DNA of 64,000 nucleotides from contig RQOL01000876.1 of NCBI GenBank assembly GCA_013076295.1, positions 4,278,001 through 4,342,000 of the forward strand, read 5' to 3'. The notes under the pieces are model-generated. The model had not been told where the DNA came from. It saw only the letters and a list, made by a program, of their open reading frames with translations, and made no database searches. Positions 47,901-59,285 of this stretch are shown piece after piece. A program made the translations under genes and the position numbers. The stretch is from Sanderia malayensis. Taxonomy: Eukaryota > Cnidaria > Scyphozoa > Semaeostomeae > Pelagiidae. Numbering within the stretch: position 1 is the first letter of the stretch; every line of letters starts with the position of its first letter.

Positions 47901-48719
47901 ATCATTCTCTATAATGCCTTGCAGCTCATCCAATTCCTCCCATTAGTTTATTGACTTAATACCTTTTCATTACTCAAGTTAATGCCTTGTAGTTCTTTGA
48001 CCTTATGCTTTATTGTTCATTCAGTTAATGGCTTGTAGTTCTTTGATCTTATTCTCTATATTTTGTTGACCCAATGCCTTGTAGTTCTTTGACCTTATGC
48101 TTTATAGCTTGTTAAAGCTCATGAACATGAAGTACAGCTTACCAACTATATATAGTCATTTTAGTTGATTGACCTGATGGATCTCCAGATAGCTCTGAAT
48201 GACAACTTGGCTGCTTTCTATTATGCTACTTTTACCCCATTAGTCCATTACATAATACATTTAATTTGATTTGTTAATGCATTAAACTTTTAATTTACTT
48301 TGTATTATAGGTATGGCGTGTGGAGTGGAATATAACAGGCACAATACTGGCCTCTTCTGGTGACGATGGCTGCGTTCGACTCTGGAAAGGTGAGCATAGT
48401 GGTTAAAAATTAGTTGCTCAACCCTCTCAACATCTCGTTGTTTCACCTGAGGGACTGGATGTTATCATATCTCCATGAATACATACATACTGCAATTTCT
48501 TGACCCTCCTTTAGCGACTTTTTAATTTATCATCCAAATCAATTGCTTTGTTACCCAGCAAATTATCTCGACAATTGGAAATGTATTGGGGAACTGAAGG
48601 GAGATGGTAATTCACTACCTGGCTCAGCTAGTGGAAAATTTGTCAGCAATCAGCAGCCAGCAGGAGTGATGTCCAATGTACACAGCAATTCAAACATGCG
48701 TTCACATCCTATGTGGTAA
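44930..48719 (+). CDS. SEH1L: Nucleoporin SEH1 (WD40 repeat protein)
   Basis: Thirteen coding exons: 44930-45040, 45255-45305, 45475-45580, 45928-45974, 46075-46158, 46523-46600, 46862-46914, 47103-47207, 47414-47491, 47630-47692, 47809-47884, 48311-48389, 48559-48719. They join to 363 residues, close to the 360 of vertebrate SEH1. Diagnostic phrases include [83 protein letters not shown]. Family knowledge: SEH1 is a beta-propeller subunit of the Nup107-160 nuclear pore scaffold and of GATOR2, which regulates TORC1. The start is the Met in [14 protein letters not shown], matching the family N-terminus. Intron 11 contains a minisatellite; the others look ordinary. Confidence 0.97.
47981..48110. 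repeat. 46-bp tandem repeat in a SEH1L intron
   Basis: Three copies of a unit starting aatgccttgtagttctttga at 47981, 48027 and 48073 (46-bp spacing), with a diverged copy near 47912. Non-coding. Confidence 0.8.
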
Positions 48720-50573
48720 CAACCAACAAACAGCCTGGTGATTTTTGTTGTCTTAGCCTGCCACTATTTCTATCTAATTATACTTTGTAGCATGCATTTT
48801 GTATATGGGAAATTTCCTATAAACATACAAGCCATTCTCCCCAGATTACCCTGATAATTGAAGCTGATATCCTTGATGAAAGTCACTTGTAAATATTTCA
48901 CACTCTAAACTCTATTTTTAAGACTATTTGGGTTTCAAGAATAGAAAGACATTGCTAATAGATTTTGTCACTGTACATTTAACCAGATGGAAGGAGTTTT
49001 TATGATTATTATGTTATATCTGTTTTATTTTTCAGATATTATTCAAACTATATTATGTAATATGTGTAATATTTTAACGTCAAGGATTATGCAGTTCGCT
49101 TGGGACACATAATTTTTAACAAATAGCAAGGTATGGAATGGAAGAGTTTGAATTACAACTTAAATTTATCTAAATAATCCTATCACAGTCTATTGACATT
49201 AAATATAATGTGGTTTATTTCTTAGATGATGATGAAAAGCCAAAGGTGCGTCACAGTTTGCATGTAAATTTAAGGTAATTTAAGGGTGAAAGCATGTCAT
49301 GAATACATTGAATATATCATAATGATAGAGATAGCCTTGCAGCATAGTTGTAATATTATTTCAATATTTTAGTATAATTTTTGTAGTATTGGATAGTAAT
49401 AGTGATAGAAAGTTGTAGCAGGTAATAGTGATAGTAATAGTTGGTAATAATAGTAGTTGGTAATAATAGTAGTAGTATTAAGTAGTTTCTATTAGGTAGT
49501 TCTCATTAGGTAGTTAGTAAATAATAGTAGTAGTTAGGAGTAGTTAGTAATAGGCAGTTGAAGAGATAAGGGGGATCCCTATACCCCTGGGGATGCTACA
49601 CCCCTGGGAATACCAATTCCCTTGGGAATACCAATTCCCTTGGGAATACCTATTCCCTTGGGAATACCTATTCCCTTGGGAATACCTATTCCCTTGGGAA
49701 TACCCATTCCCTTGGGAATACCTATTCCCATAGGGCCCACAATTCTAACTAACTACCTAACCAGGAACTACTAATAGGAACTACCTAATTGCTACAACTA
49801 TTACTAACTACTACCACTATCTTCTTACCACTATCTACTTACTACAACTACTTACTAGTAATTAAACACTACTACTAAGCTACAGCCCCTCTGTCCTCTT
49901 TCTTAACAATCCTGAAACAAAATGAAACTGTATTACAAAGTTATAAGAGCAACAGGTGACTCAAGGCAAAAGGCTATCTTTATTATCATATATTTAATAT
50001 TTTAGCCATCCACAAAAGTATTTGGCACATGACAGAAAATAAGGAATGAAATAGAAAAAATCAAAATAATATATTTACTACCTTAAATTCACATGCAAAC
50101 TGTGTTGCACCTTCAACCATTATACATACTTTGTCACTGAATGGTTCAGTGGCTTACATCATCCAAAAAAATAAATGACATATTTAATGCAAATGTACTC
50201 AGAAAGAAATCATAATATAGAAGAAAAGCTAAAACTTTGACTGGAAATTTTTCATACCTGGAAACATTTATTAACCAGTTTTCTTGTTTCCATATGGACA
50301 TGCAATCTGTGAGAAGATTCTACATGGTTGAACAAATCTACTTTATATGCTGAAAACTAAAATAAATTGTATGATAGAATCACCATGCAAATATAATTAG
50401 GATATAATTATTAGCTAATTAGTATTTGACCCTAAAAAGATTCTTTATCTTTTTACTTTTTATTAAAATAGAATTGCTACCAGGAAGGTAAAGACTGGTG
50501 TACGATATGCTAAGGAGTTTCACCAATCACCACAATGGAACAGCTTAATGGGCGGCATGGCAAATAGCTTAGC
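48720..50573. other. Intergenic region between convergent SEH1L and NT5E
   Basis: Contains the 3' UTRs of both genes and the fold-back element. A minus-strand AATAAA (50464-50459) could end NT5E transcripts. No coding exon is recognised. Confidence 0.6.
49243..50113. repeat. Fold-back element with internal 18-bp array
   Basis: The left end (aaggtgcgtcacagtttgca) and the right end (tgcaaactgtgttgcacctt) are inverted copies. Further inverted matches continue inward (gatagagatagcc versus ggctatctttattatc; tagtaatag runs versus ctattacta runs). The centre (about 49600-49733) is a tandem array of an 18-bp unit, ttcccttgggaataccta. No ORF is evident. It lies between the convergent SEH1L and NT5E genes. 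Confidence 0.75.
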
Positions 50574-53500
50574 TCACTTCAGTAATGTATGAAATATAGC
50601 TACAAGAATTGATACAAAGATGTTTGAAAGACTGTAGGATACAGGGGTGGCTGCATTTGTTGGCTTTTGGTCAGATTTCACAAATATGATTCTGTCTTCT
50701 TCACCAATGATCAATGGTGATTGCTTTTTGATGTATTCCACTACCATAGAATCAGCTGTGTTACCCGGATGGTGTTTTATTATATGCTTAGGAAACATTT
50801 CAAATTTATCACCCCCGCCGGCAAGAAATGATGATATGATAACCTGAAATAAACAGATCAGAATCAGGAGGTTATGTAGCTATTAAGCTGTACTCTACAA
50901 CGTTGGAGGGCATTAGTTAGCGGGTTTTGGACGTGAAATTCGTAAATAAAATACTGACAATCATAATAAAGTGATTATAACCTAATAGTTAAAATAATAA
51001 TAATAAATGTAAGCTTACTTTATAAACTTTCTGCTTGTTCAAAGGCTCAAACTTTGGCACTCGACATGTTGTGCATCGAATTCTTGCCTCTACCACACGA
51101 TTGTTTTCTGGCTTACTTAAATCATATTTTACACGCATTCCTATAAAACAAAGTGATAAAAATAGGAAAAATATCTTTAATTATGATTTGACTACAATTA
51201 TGATTATGATTCAACTTCAACCATCAACGCAAGTTCTTGTCAAAGGCTATTATTTAGAAGCTATGTCAAAGACAATTCCATGTCAAAGACTATTATTGAA
51301 GCTCAATAGGGTTAGTGGATAAGAAACTAGACAAGATGTTAAAAAGTACATGAAAATTCCACTCACCAGACATTTGCAAAAATTTTCCTGCGGGCGCTTT
51401 TGGATTCCATTTTGTAACAGCATGCTCAAGAGCAAGAAGCAAATACTCGCCTTTTATTTCAATTATATCAGCGGTATTACCAAATGGAAGAGCTAACAAC
51501 ACGTCACCATATGTTATAGTTTCTAAAACAACAAGACAGAACAAGATTGTTTGGAGACAGATTCAATAATCTTAGCAATATCTCTGCCCCCCACCTATTG
51601 TTCCATGGTTAATTTCATGTAGCACAAGATTCATCACTGACCACACACAACACCATAGGATATATAAATCCTACGAGGATCAATTACCATTATGGCTCTT
51701 GTCAATTGCACTTCTCACTCCACCCCCGTTCCACAAAGCAACACCAACATCAGCCCATTTCTTCCCATCGGGCTGCCTTGCGTTCGTATGAACCAAAGCA
51801 TCGAGAACCAAGTTGGCCATATTGCATTCTTTCAAACGACACGATGCTCGCGTACCATCCAGGAATACATGACTACTTCCGATGGAAACCTAAGAATATC
51901 AATTAAATTTGCAACATATACACCTCATAAAACAGCAACTCATAAAAAAAGGAAAACAAAGTTAATAAATACATAAATGCACAAACAAAAACACCTACCT
52001 CTGAGAAATTCCTGACAATTGTTGCCATAGAATTGACTGTATTTAGTAACTGTCCATCCTGCGCATACGATGCATCAAGTAGTATTGGATTACCACTGTG
52101 AGAAGTCAAATCACCCTTCGAGTCAAACGTCAAATTCAAACGGCCAAGATATTTACCAAACGTGTAATCTTGTACAACTGGAATCTTCTTGGCTGGCTTC
52201 GATGTTGGAGATATAAGCAAGGGATAAACTCCGTATGGTTTCTCGTTCGACGGTGGAGTTCCTACAATAACAATGGCAACGCCCAGCATTAACCAGAGTA
52301 CTAACAATGGTACAATGTGTGGTCTTCTCTAGACCTTCTATGATGAAATTAATAATAATAATTAATAACAGACTTAATATAGAAATTCTAATAGGGGCAA
52401 CCTTCCATTGACGGCCGATTGAACTCGATTTTAAAAGTGACCGCCTAATCGTTGCTTTATTCGCATGCAGGTCCAGCATTAGCTGAGACCGGGCGGTTTT
52501 CAAAAGTAACTGGTAACCAGCGGATGGTCAGTTAAATATTATAAGAACCCAAGGGCCAATTCCAGGTACACGGTTAGTGAATAGAACATTAAATCGATTA
52601 TATAAAGTATGCTGTACCAGTATAGAGAAATGTATTTGAATGTCCTCCAACAACCACATCAACATCTTCGACATTTTGTGCGATCTTTATATCGACACTA
52701 ATACCAGCATGGCCAACTGCGATGATCTTGTTCACTCCTTTCGCTTTCAAAACTTTTGCTTCTTTCTTCACAGACTCTACCTCGTCGAAGAATTTTATCT
52801 TTGTTCCAGGCGATGAAAGCCTAGAATCAACAGTTACATTTTAATCAAACATTTCATTCAATGCAAGAGCTAAGATTGATTGCCCTAATTGTCTCATTTG
52901 ATAGTCTTCAGATCGTTTGTCTAATCGAAGTGTCTCGTCTCCACTAAGATAGGACTCGAACTCAAGACCTAAGTACAGCTCCATAATATTCAACCTCTGG
53001 ATTCAAAATCTGAAGAAGTGCGCATGCAATGATAACTTTTTGAATGAAAAACTCAAGGTATCTGTGTATCTACATGCAAACGTATATAGATATATCATAC
53101 CAGGTTGTCTCCTTGGAAATGTACCCAATGACACCAACTTTTTCGCCATTGAAATTAAAAACAGTGCTCTTCGCAAATCCTGGATTTCGTTGCGGCCACT
53201 TTGGTTCGTTGCTCACATCCATGTTGGCACAGACAAGGGAAAAGTTGACACCTTGCACAAACGGCAAAAGACCTTTAACTCCATTATCAAATTCATGATT
53301 GCCAAATGCCTACAATAAAGAAATTCCATTGTCATTCTTGTGTAAATGTATCCTTTTATAAGGAAGTTTTTGGTCCAAATGAAATCTGATGAATAGATTA
53401 GTCGATGGTTATGTTTAAATACTGGTTTTGTCATTGTTATTTCATGAGCCGACCTTTGGTATTGTGACGGATCCTTCCTGCAATTGGAGAATATTTGAGG

Positions 53501-54750
53501 GTGACCTTCCTTCACCTACCCGGCACCGGCACGGACCAGGAATATTTTATTAGAACCACAGAACAAGCATGTCTAAACAGTTCTTCTGTTCTGCAATACC
53601 GCAAATCTTCGAATTGGCCCCCCTCGAATAAGCCCCTACCCTAGGACTACAAATTGTCAAATTGTTAACATGCTAAAATTTTCTCTCTGAGGTTCCCAAT
53701 GGCGTTTTATATCGAGTTATACCACAAAAATTCATACCATTCAGCAATTCATTCATGCATTCATGGACATATGAATTTAATGCTCGTAAAACAATTACAG
53801 ATTATAATATACAAGGTATTTTAACAATGCTTTCGTTGCGTACAGCGAGTTCGAGAAGATTTTGTTTTTCTAGCAGTTTTTTCAGCAATATCTGAGCATT
53901 CTTCTGATTATCTGTGCATGCAAAATACTTCGTTGGAACAACTAAACCAATTTCCCGTTTTCATTTCCCAGTAACAACATCAATTTTTGTACCTATTTCA
54001 GATAGCTTTATACCCCCCTCGAATAAGCCCCCTCTGAAAATGTCAAAAATAAATAAGCCCACAGGGGGCTAATTCGAGGATTTACGGTAAACGTACAAAA
54101 TTCATAAAGGAACATTCCCGGAACCAAAAGTCATTAAATATCGAAGATATTCGTGGAGACAAAAGTTATATCAAATAAACACGTTTTTTATAAGAAAGTC
54201 TTTTTCAGACCCTCAAACTGTCAAACGTGGATACCAAAGCTTTCTCATAATAGTCACAAGGTTTCAAAAACCCAGCAGTCTTAACTCTGCAAGGTGAATA
54301 CTGCTTTCTTGTAAGAGGAAGAGGATAGATACTGCTTGCTTGTTAGAGGAAGCAAAAGAGGCTATATAAAAATAACAATTGGAATGGGCCCTTCGTTACC
54401 ATAGCATTGTATCCCAATTCATTCATAAAAATTCGCGATTCTTTGCCTTTGTAGACACTGAACCAAAGTGTACCTTGAAACTGATCTCCAGCATCCAAAA
54501 GGAGGACATTTTTCTCTTCGCCACGTATTTTATCAATAGCGGTTTTTCTTCTTGCCACACCACCAAAACATTTGTCAGCCGCTGCATCCTTGTCTGAGCA
54601 TTTACCACCGTATTTATTCATCTGTTCAACCCTGGCGTGTACATCGTTTGTGTGAAGTATTGTCAAGTGGAAGTCGCTACCATAGACGACTTGGACCAGG
54701 CAAGCCACCAATAAGGTTATCCAAGCATGTGAAGTAGGCATCTTGAACAA
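50574..54750 (-). CDS. NT5E: Ecto-5'-nucleotidase (CD73-like)
   Basis: Eight coding exons in transcript order: 54750-54400, 53309-53101, 52820-52618, 52261-51999, 51889-51688, 51522-51367, 51140-51019, 50843-50574. They give about 588-591 residues (Met at 54750 or 54741). Family knowledge: the enzyme hydrolyses extracellular AMP to adenosine. Visible motifs: signal peptide (ITLLVACLVQVVYG), metal sites LTILHTNDVHAR, LLLDAGDQFQGT, FGNHEFDNG, VGHAG and GGHSNTFLYTG; nucleotide site ASCR, NGGGVRS, LPFGNTAD and FLAGGGDKF. The C-terminal hydrophobic stretch (IFVSILVAIFHTLLK) fits a GPI signal. Compared with vertebrates, FLANGGDGF is FLAGGGDKF and FGGTFD is FGNTAD. The long first intron (53310-54399) carries an inverted-repeat element. 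Confidence 0.95.
53597..54089. mobile_element. Inverted-repeat element in the first NT5E intron
   Basis: Left end taccgcaaatcttcgaattg and right end aattcgaggatttacggta are inverted copies about 493 bp apart, with internal cctcgaataagcccc repeats. Non-coding. The tips resemble the 4267-4352 element. Confidence 0.65.
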
Positions 54751-56557
54751 TTTCTGCGAATCCTCTCTTCAGGCTCACAAAACCCAAAGCCACAAAAAAT
54801 GTTAATCCTCGCTCGATTCGATCAGCAAAACACAATAATGAACAAAACGATCCACAAAAACTGAAGACAACAAGGACAACAAGACAAAGTGATAGGAGAA
54901 GTTCAATCTCACCGACTCGTAACGACAATCGACAACTATCAAAAACTGTCAACGACTGAAAATAGCAGAAAATGACTGTAATATCTGTGTTTATACAGCA
55001 TTTTACATGTAATATGAGAGTGTGATATTCTCAGGCTTTTGTCTTTGTCAAACAATTTTTCTTATCCCACAAAATGATGTTTACACGATATAACTATACA
55101 ACAAATGCGAACCAAGCTGCTACTAATTTGGCACCAGGAACAAAGGTATTTATGACCGTATCAAGGTAGACTAAATTTCGAAACTATGACGTCATGTGTG
55201 TGGTAAGGTCATAGAATTATCGATAACCACAAAGGAACTAAAAACCAGAGAAATATCAACTATTTTCACTAAACTAAGAAACTTTTAAGAAACTTTTAGA
55301 ACTAAAATGTGGCCAAAAATTAAGAAACTTTTAATACTAGGCCTTGAGCCAGGTTTCTTATAAAAACAACGTGTAAAGTGTGTGTTTAATTAGCTCCCTG
55401 TTCACGCATCACATTACTTTTACTACTGCACAATTAAATTGTCATTATTTCCAGAAACATCTCGAATGATCTTAGTGTCCCCAATTAGCAAGTATGCCAA
55501 ATTTATTTGACACAAATAAAGTTAATGAATGAATAAATACTTTATCATAATGATTTTTGAAATATGTAATATAAATAGCAGCAAGCTATTGCAGTAAATC
55601 GAGTCAAAGGGTCGTCTCAGAGAATTCTATTGGAGCACAGGGAACAGAGGGTCCCCAACTACTGACCAGACATAACGGTAAGGTAGAAGAATGCAAGACC
55701 CAACTACGTCACAAGTCACTTGGGTCAAGGGCTACTGAGTCATTAAATTATCAGGCATGTCTAATAACAATACAATCTGATGTTCCCATAGCAGCGCGAA
55801 ATTCAGTTACAATACACCCACAGCAATGAAAAGACAAACTCCATAATGATATCCCTGTACACATCATCAAGGGCAGGAACACACACATTTTATTGGATGC
55901 ATTTTTAGTAATATTCAAAATGAAAACAACAAATCTGTTAATTTCTAATTTTCTGATATTTTTATTAAAGTTTAATCACCAATACACAATAATTAATGTA
56001 ATTTGAATGCAAATGCTCTGTAATTGGATTGTTCCCTAAATGATACTGAGTATTTTTATATAACAGCATGACAGCAAATTATTGCAAGATGCACACACAA
56101 CTTGAAAGTATTATTAACAATATTTACAGAGACATTTTACGAACAATAAAATAGCCCTGTCTATCGTACACACTACAACTGTTTTAATTAACTTTTAATA
56201 AGCAACCAGGACTGGCGACAAAATTTGTTTTTAGCAACTTTAAGACTGGCCAAAGAAACTATACACAGAATTGATGGACAAAAACCAAAAGCTGGACAAA
56301 AAGGCACAGCTTTTTTACAAAAGCCAAAGCTCAAGGCCTGATCTTTAGAGGAAAACTGTGTTGTGAATAATGCTTTCAACACTGCAAAAGCAAGCACAGA
56401 AACTTCAAAAGCTTTTTAACTTTAGGGGGGGCTAATATTAATTCTTTTCTGCTGGTTTCTTATTTCTTAAAAATGTTTCATTGAGTTGCTTATTAAAAAT
56501 AGTGTATTCCACCCCTAAACATTTATGTTTCTATCAAGCAAACAAGATAACCAACAG
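54751..56557. other. Intergenic region between NT5E and CIBAR
   Basis: About 1.8 kb. It should hold the NT5E promoter and the 3' UTR of the CIBAR gene (both on the minus strand). Only short chance ORFs are seen; no repeat is recognised. Confidence 0.5.
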
Positions 56558-57433
56558 TTACAAGGTGTCACTGTTGTAGCCAGGTAGAGTTCTTGGTTGT
56601 CTAACACTAGAGCTTGGTTCTCCAAGAAGGTTTGGGGCTGATCCCCCATACGCAGTAATAAAGTCACTTTGACTGAATGAATGAGGGTTCCAACTTAGTG
56701 ATTTCTCTATACTTTCAACCTCTTGTTCAACATCAACTTTCATTAACTCCTGGTATCCAGTTGTGTAGATCTCCAAGGCCTTCGCATAAAACATCATTTC
56801 ACTTAACATGAAATCTCCAAATATCTGCTTCAAATCACCTGCTTTCTGTCGATGAAACTTGGTAACTTGGTCTTTCAAAATTTGTATTGATCTACTTGCT
56901 TCGTCAGCGGCTTTCTGGAATTTCGTCTCAGCTTGTGCAAGCTTAAAATTTTGATTTGGGCTCTTTATTTTAATCCTCTCCAAAGTTTTGTGTTCTTGTA
57001 ATTCTTTCATATGCGCAGCGGCATGAACTCTCAAATCATCACGAGCTTGCTTGCATCGAGTTTCGTAGACAGCAAATTTCTTCAACACTTTATCTTCCAA
57101 TCTTAGGACCATCGTATTCCTTAGGTCCTGTATGGCGGCAAAACATTCCCCGAAACCTTCTAGGCCGCCTTTCAAGGCAGGAGATTCGTCCTGTGCATAA
57201 CGAATAAAACTTCTATGCATGTTATCTCCACTATCCCGAAGCTTTGCCGTTCTGACTATGTAATTATTCAAATCGTGAACCAATTGAGGATAATGTGTTT
57301 CGATTTTTTCGATACTTTGGTTGACTATTTTTGTCTGCTGTTCCCCAGTTCTTTGAGACGATTTCAAATCGCCAGTCGAGAGACTTCTCTGCTTCATGCT
57401 CTGGTTCAAACTACGTTGTCCACCACCGTACAT
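56558..57433 (-). CDS. CIBAR1: CIBAR/FAM92 BAR-domain protein, intronless
   Basis: A single open frame of 291 residues. The FAM92 signature is visible: TAKLRDSGDNM near residue 62, SPALKGGLEGFGECFAAIQD, LEDKVLKKFAVYETRCKQAR, QAETKFQKAADEASRS, FGDFMLSEMMFYAKALEIYT. Family knowledge: a BAR-like coiled-coil dimer that binds membranes and acts with CBY1 at the ciliary base. The Ser/Gln-rich N-terminus (RSLSTGDLKSS) and C-terminal tail are disordered. Vertebrate genes have introns; this copy has none across the coding region. CIBAR1 and CIBAR2 cannot be separated here. Confidence 0.92.
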   Translation of the reverse strand: MYGGGQRSLNQSMKQRSLSTGDLKSSQRTGEQQTKIVNQSIEKIETHYPQLVHDLNNYIVRTAKLRDSGDNMHRSFIRYAQDESPALKGGLEGFGECFAAIQDLRNTMVLRLEDKVLKKFAVYETRCKQARDDLRVHAAAHMKELQEHKTLERIKIKSPNQNFKLAQAETKFQKAADEASRSIQILKDQVTKFHRQKAGDLKQIFGDFMLSEMMFYAKALEIYTTGYQELMKVDVEQEVESIEKSLSWNPHSFSQSDFITAYGGSAPNLLGEPSSSVRQPRTLPGYNSDTL

Positions 57434-58772
57434 CTTTACCCACTTTATCGATTACCAATTTCTTCACCAGACCAACTAAATTGTGCCAAATGCCCCTCTG
57501 ACTATCCGATCTTCACACCTAAACTATTTGTAACCTCTAAGCAACATCAGATGTTGAGCGTATGTTTATAATAGGCTGAACATGAATAAAGTCACAAGCA
57601 GCTCAGCAAGCCTAACTGTGTTATATTACTTCATGTAATGATGCTGGCAGGTGTTCAAGGTCTGTTTCGGATCTCCGAGACAATGTGATAATTGTTAAAA
57701 CATGACATCAAAGCAACGACCATGTGGGTCACCTCGTGCAGGTTTGAAAAATATTTGTCATCTTCAGGGGGAAAATGAATGGAATATTATAGAATTTTCG
57801 ACAATCAATACAATGCCTGTAAACCCGCAAGTGTGTATCCTTCAGATAAAACATTGTGCAAAACAGAAGTACAGTAAAAACCTATTGTTCAAACACAATA
57901 AGATATTGAATAATGCTGTTGTTTCCGAGCAGAAATATCAATTCAGAGGGGATTCTTATATGCGGGTATTTACTACACATAACGGGACAGGTTCTGTGCT
58001 GTTCTGCACTGCTCAATATGACGTACAGACCTTCATATATATCCGAGAGTACCATATTGCAAGAGCAACCTAATAATATACAATCTATAGCTAGCAGGTC
58101 AAAAACGGAAGGCCTTTTGAACCGGGTATAAACATTCAAGTATTAGCAGGGCTGAGATGGATCAAAACTATTGTAAAGGAAATCCGTCTAGAGACCCATA
58201 AAGTCGTTTTAAATGTGCAAAATTAGTTCAAATAAGTAAACAAGAACAAGAAACTATTTTGAGGTCTGCGTGCACTCTCCAGGGGGCAATCAATAGGAAG
58301 TCAACATGTTTCATCAATTTTAATAACATCCAAGCCACAAAAACAATGGTATATTCAAGGGATCTGGTACCGAGCAAAGCAAAATTAAAAATTACACATA
58401 GTGACGTAATCACACTCTCAAACATCTTTCCTGGGACACTTTTTCAAGTTAAATGAACTGCCGAATTCAATTAATGTTTGGTAAGCCGTGTAAAATAGCG
58501 TGCTAACATCACAAAAACAAACCCACGGGCTCGGGGGCCTTAAATTGTTGATTAAAAGCTGTCAACAACTCGGTAGGACAAAAAGCTACCTGGATTCCCT
58601 GTAGACTTGTTTTCGTCACGTGACATAACTTGGGCTGGGCAAGCTATAATCTCATGTGACAAAACAAGTTTTATAATTGCAAAGAGAATTTCATGATATG
58701 ATGTACAAGATTGAATGAATATTCATGATCAAATTTCGAGTATTCATATTATCAATATACTAAAAAATTGAT
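57434..58772. other. Bidirectional intergenic region with a MITE relic
   Basis: Separates the head-to-head CIBAR and 170-residue genes, so it should hold both promoters. It contains a degraded inverted-repeat element at about 57872-57975 (start cagtaaaaacc, end gcgggtatttact), related to the 62088-62234 element. A 123-codon plus-strand ORF at 57702-58073 overlaps this relic and is not supported. Confidence 0.5.
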
Positions 58773-59285
58773 ATGACAGCAAGCAAGGACAAAAAACTGC
58801 ACATGATGAGTCCAGATGTTGACAAATATTTTGGCATGTTAAAGGATCAGTTTGCAGACAACAAAAGTGTTCGACGCCAATCTAGTCGAGAATCGATCCT
58901 ATTTCGCAAAAGATTTGAACATTTGAGTAATGATATCTCGCAGAAATACCACCGACACAGTATGGCTGATACAAGCAGTTTATATGGTAGTAAACACAAA
59001 AAATTGGACTTAACAAAAAGTACAGAACAACTGGCAAGAAGCGCCAGACATCACAGTGTTGATTACTCACCCCACATGGCCGAAAATCGATTCTCGAACT
59101 CTTACACGAGCGGGGATTTCCGAGATATGACTCATGTGAATAACAACACAGAAACTCACCAAGATGATTTACAAACGAAACACATGGAAATGGCCTTAAA
59201 TCAAGGAAAGCTTTACAGCTTATCAGAAGAAAACAGAAAACGCAGAAAAAAGGTCTTCGAGAGGGAACGCAAGGCATCAAAATAG
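58773..59285 (+). CDS. Unrecognised 170-residue basic protein
   Basis: A single-exon frame from ATG 58773 to TAG 59283-59285, with an in-frame TAA immediately upstream (58761-58763), so the start is well bounded. The protein is rich in Ser, Lys, Arg, His and Asp (MLKDQFADNKSVRRQSSRES; TEQLARSARHHSVDYSPH), ends in a Lys/Arg-rich helix-like tail (EENRKRRKKVFERERKASK), and shows no signal peptide or membrane segment. I do not recognise a family. The length, coherent composition and position next to CIBAR argue for a real gene, but it could be the coding exon of a longer spliced transcript. Confidence 0.55.
   Translation: MTASKDKKLHMMSPDVDKYFGMLKDQFADNKSVRRQSSRESILFRKRFEHLSNDISQKYHRHSMADTSSLYGSKHKKLDLTKSTEQLARSARHHSVDYSPHMAENRFSNSYTSGDFRDMTHVNNNTETHQDDLQTKHMEMALNQGKLYSLSEENRKRRKKVFERERKASK

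Noticed and set aside
49600..49733. CRISPR-like direct repeats (18-bp array)
   Set aside because: Units are directly adjacent with no spacers, inside a eukaryotic fold-back element.
57702..58073. 123-codon plus-strand ORF
   Set aside because: It overlaps a degraded inverted-repeat element and has no protein-like features or splice support.
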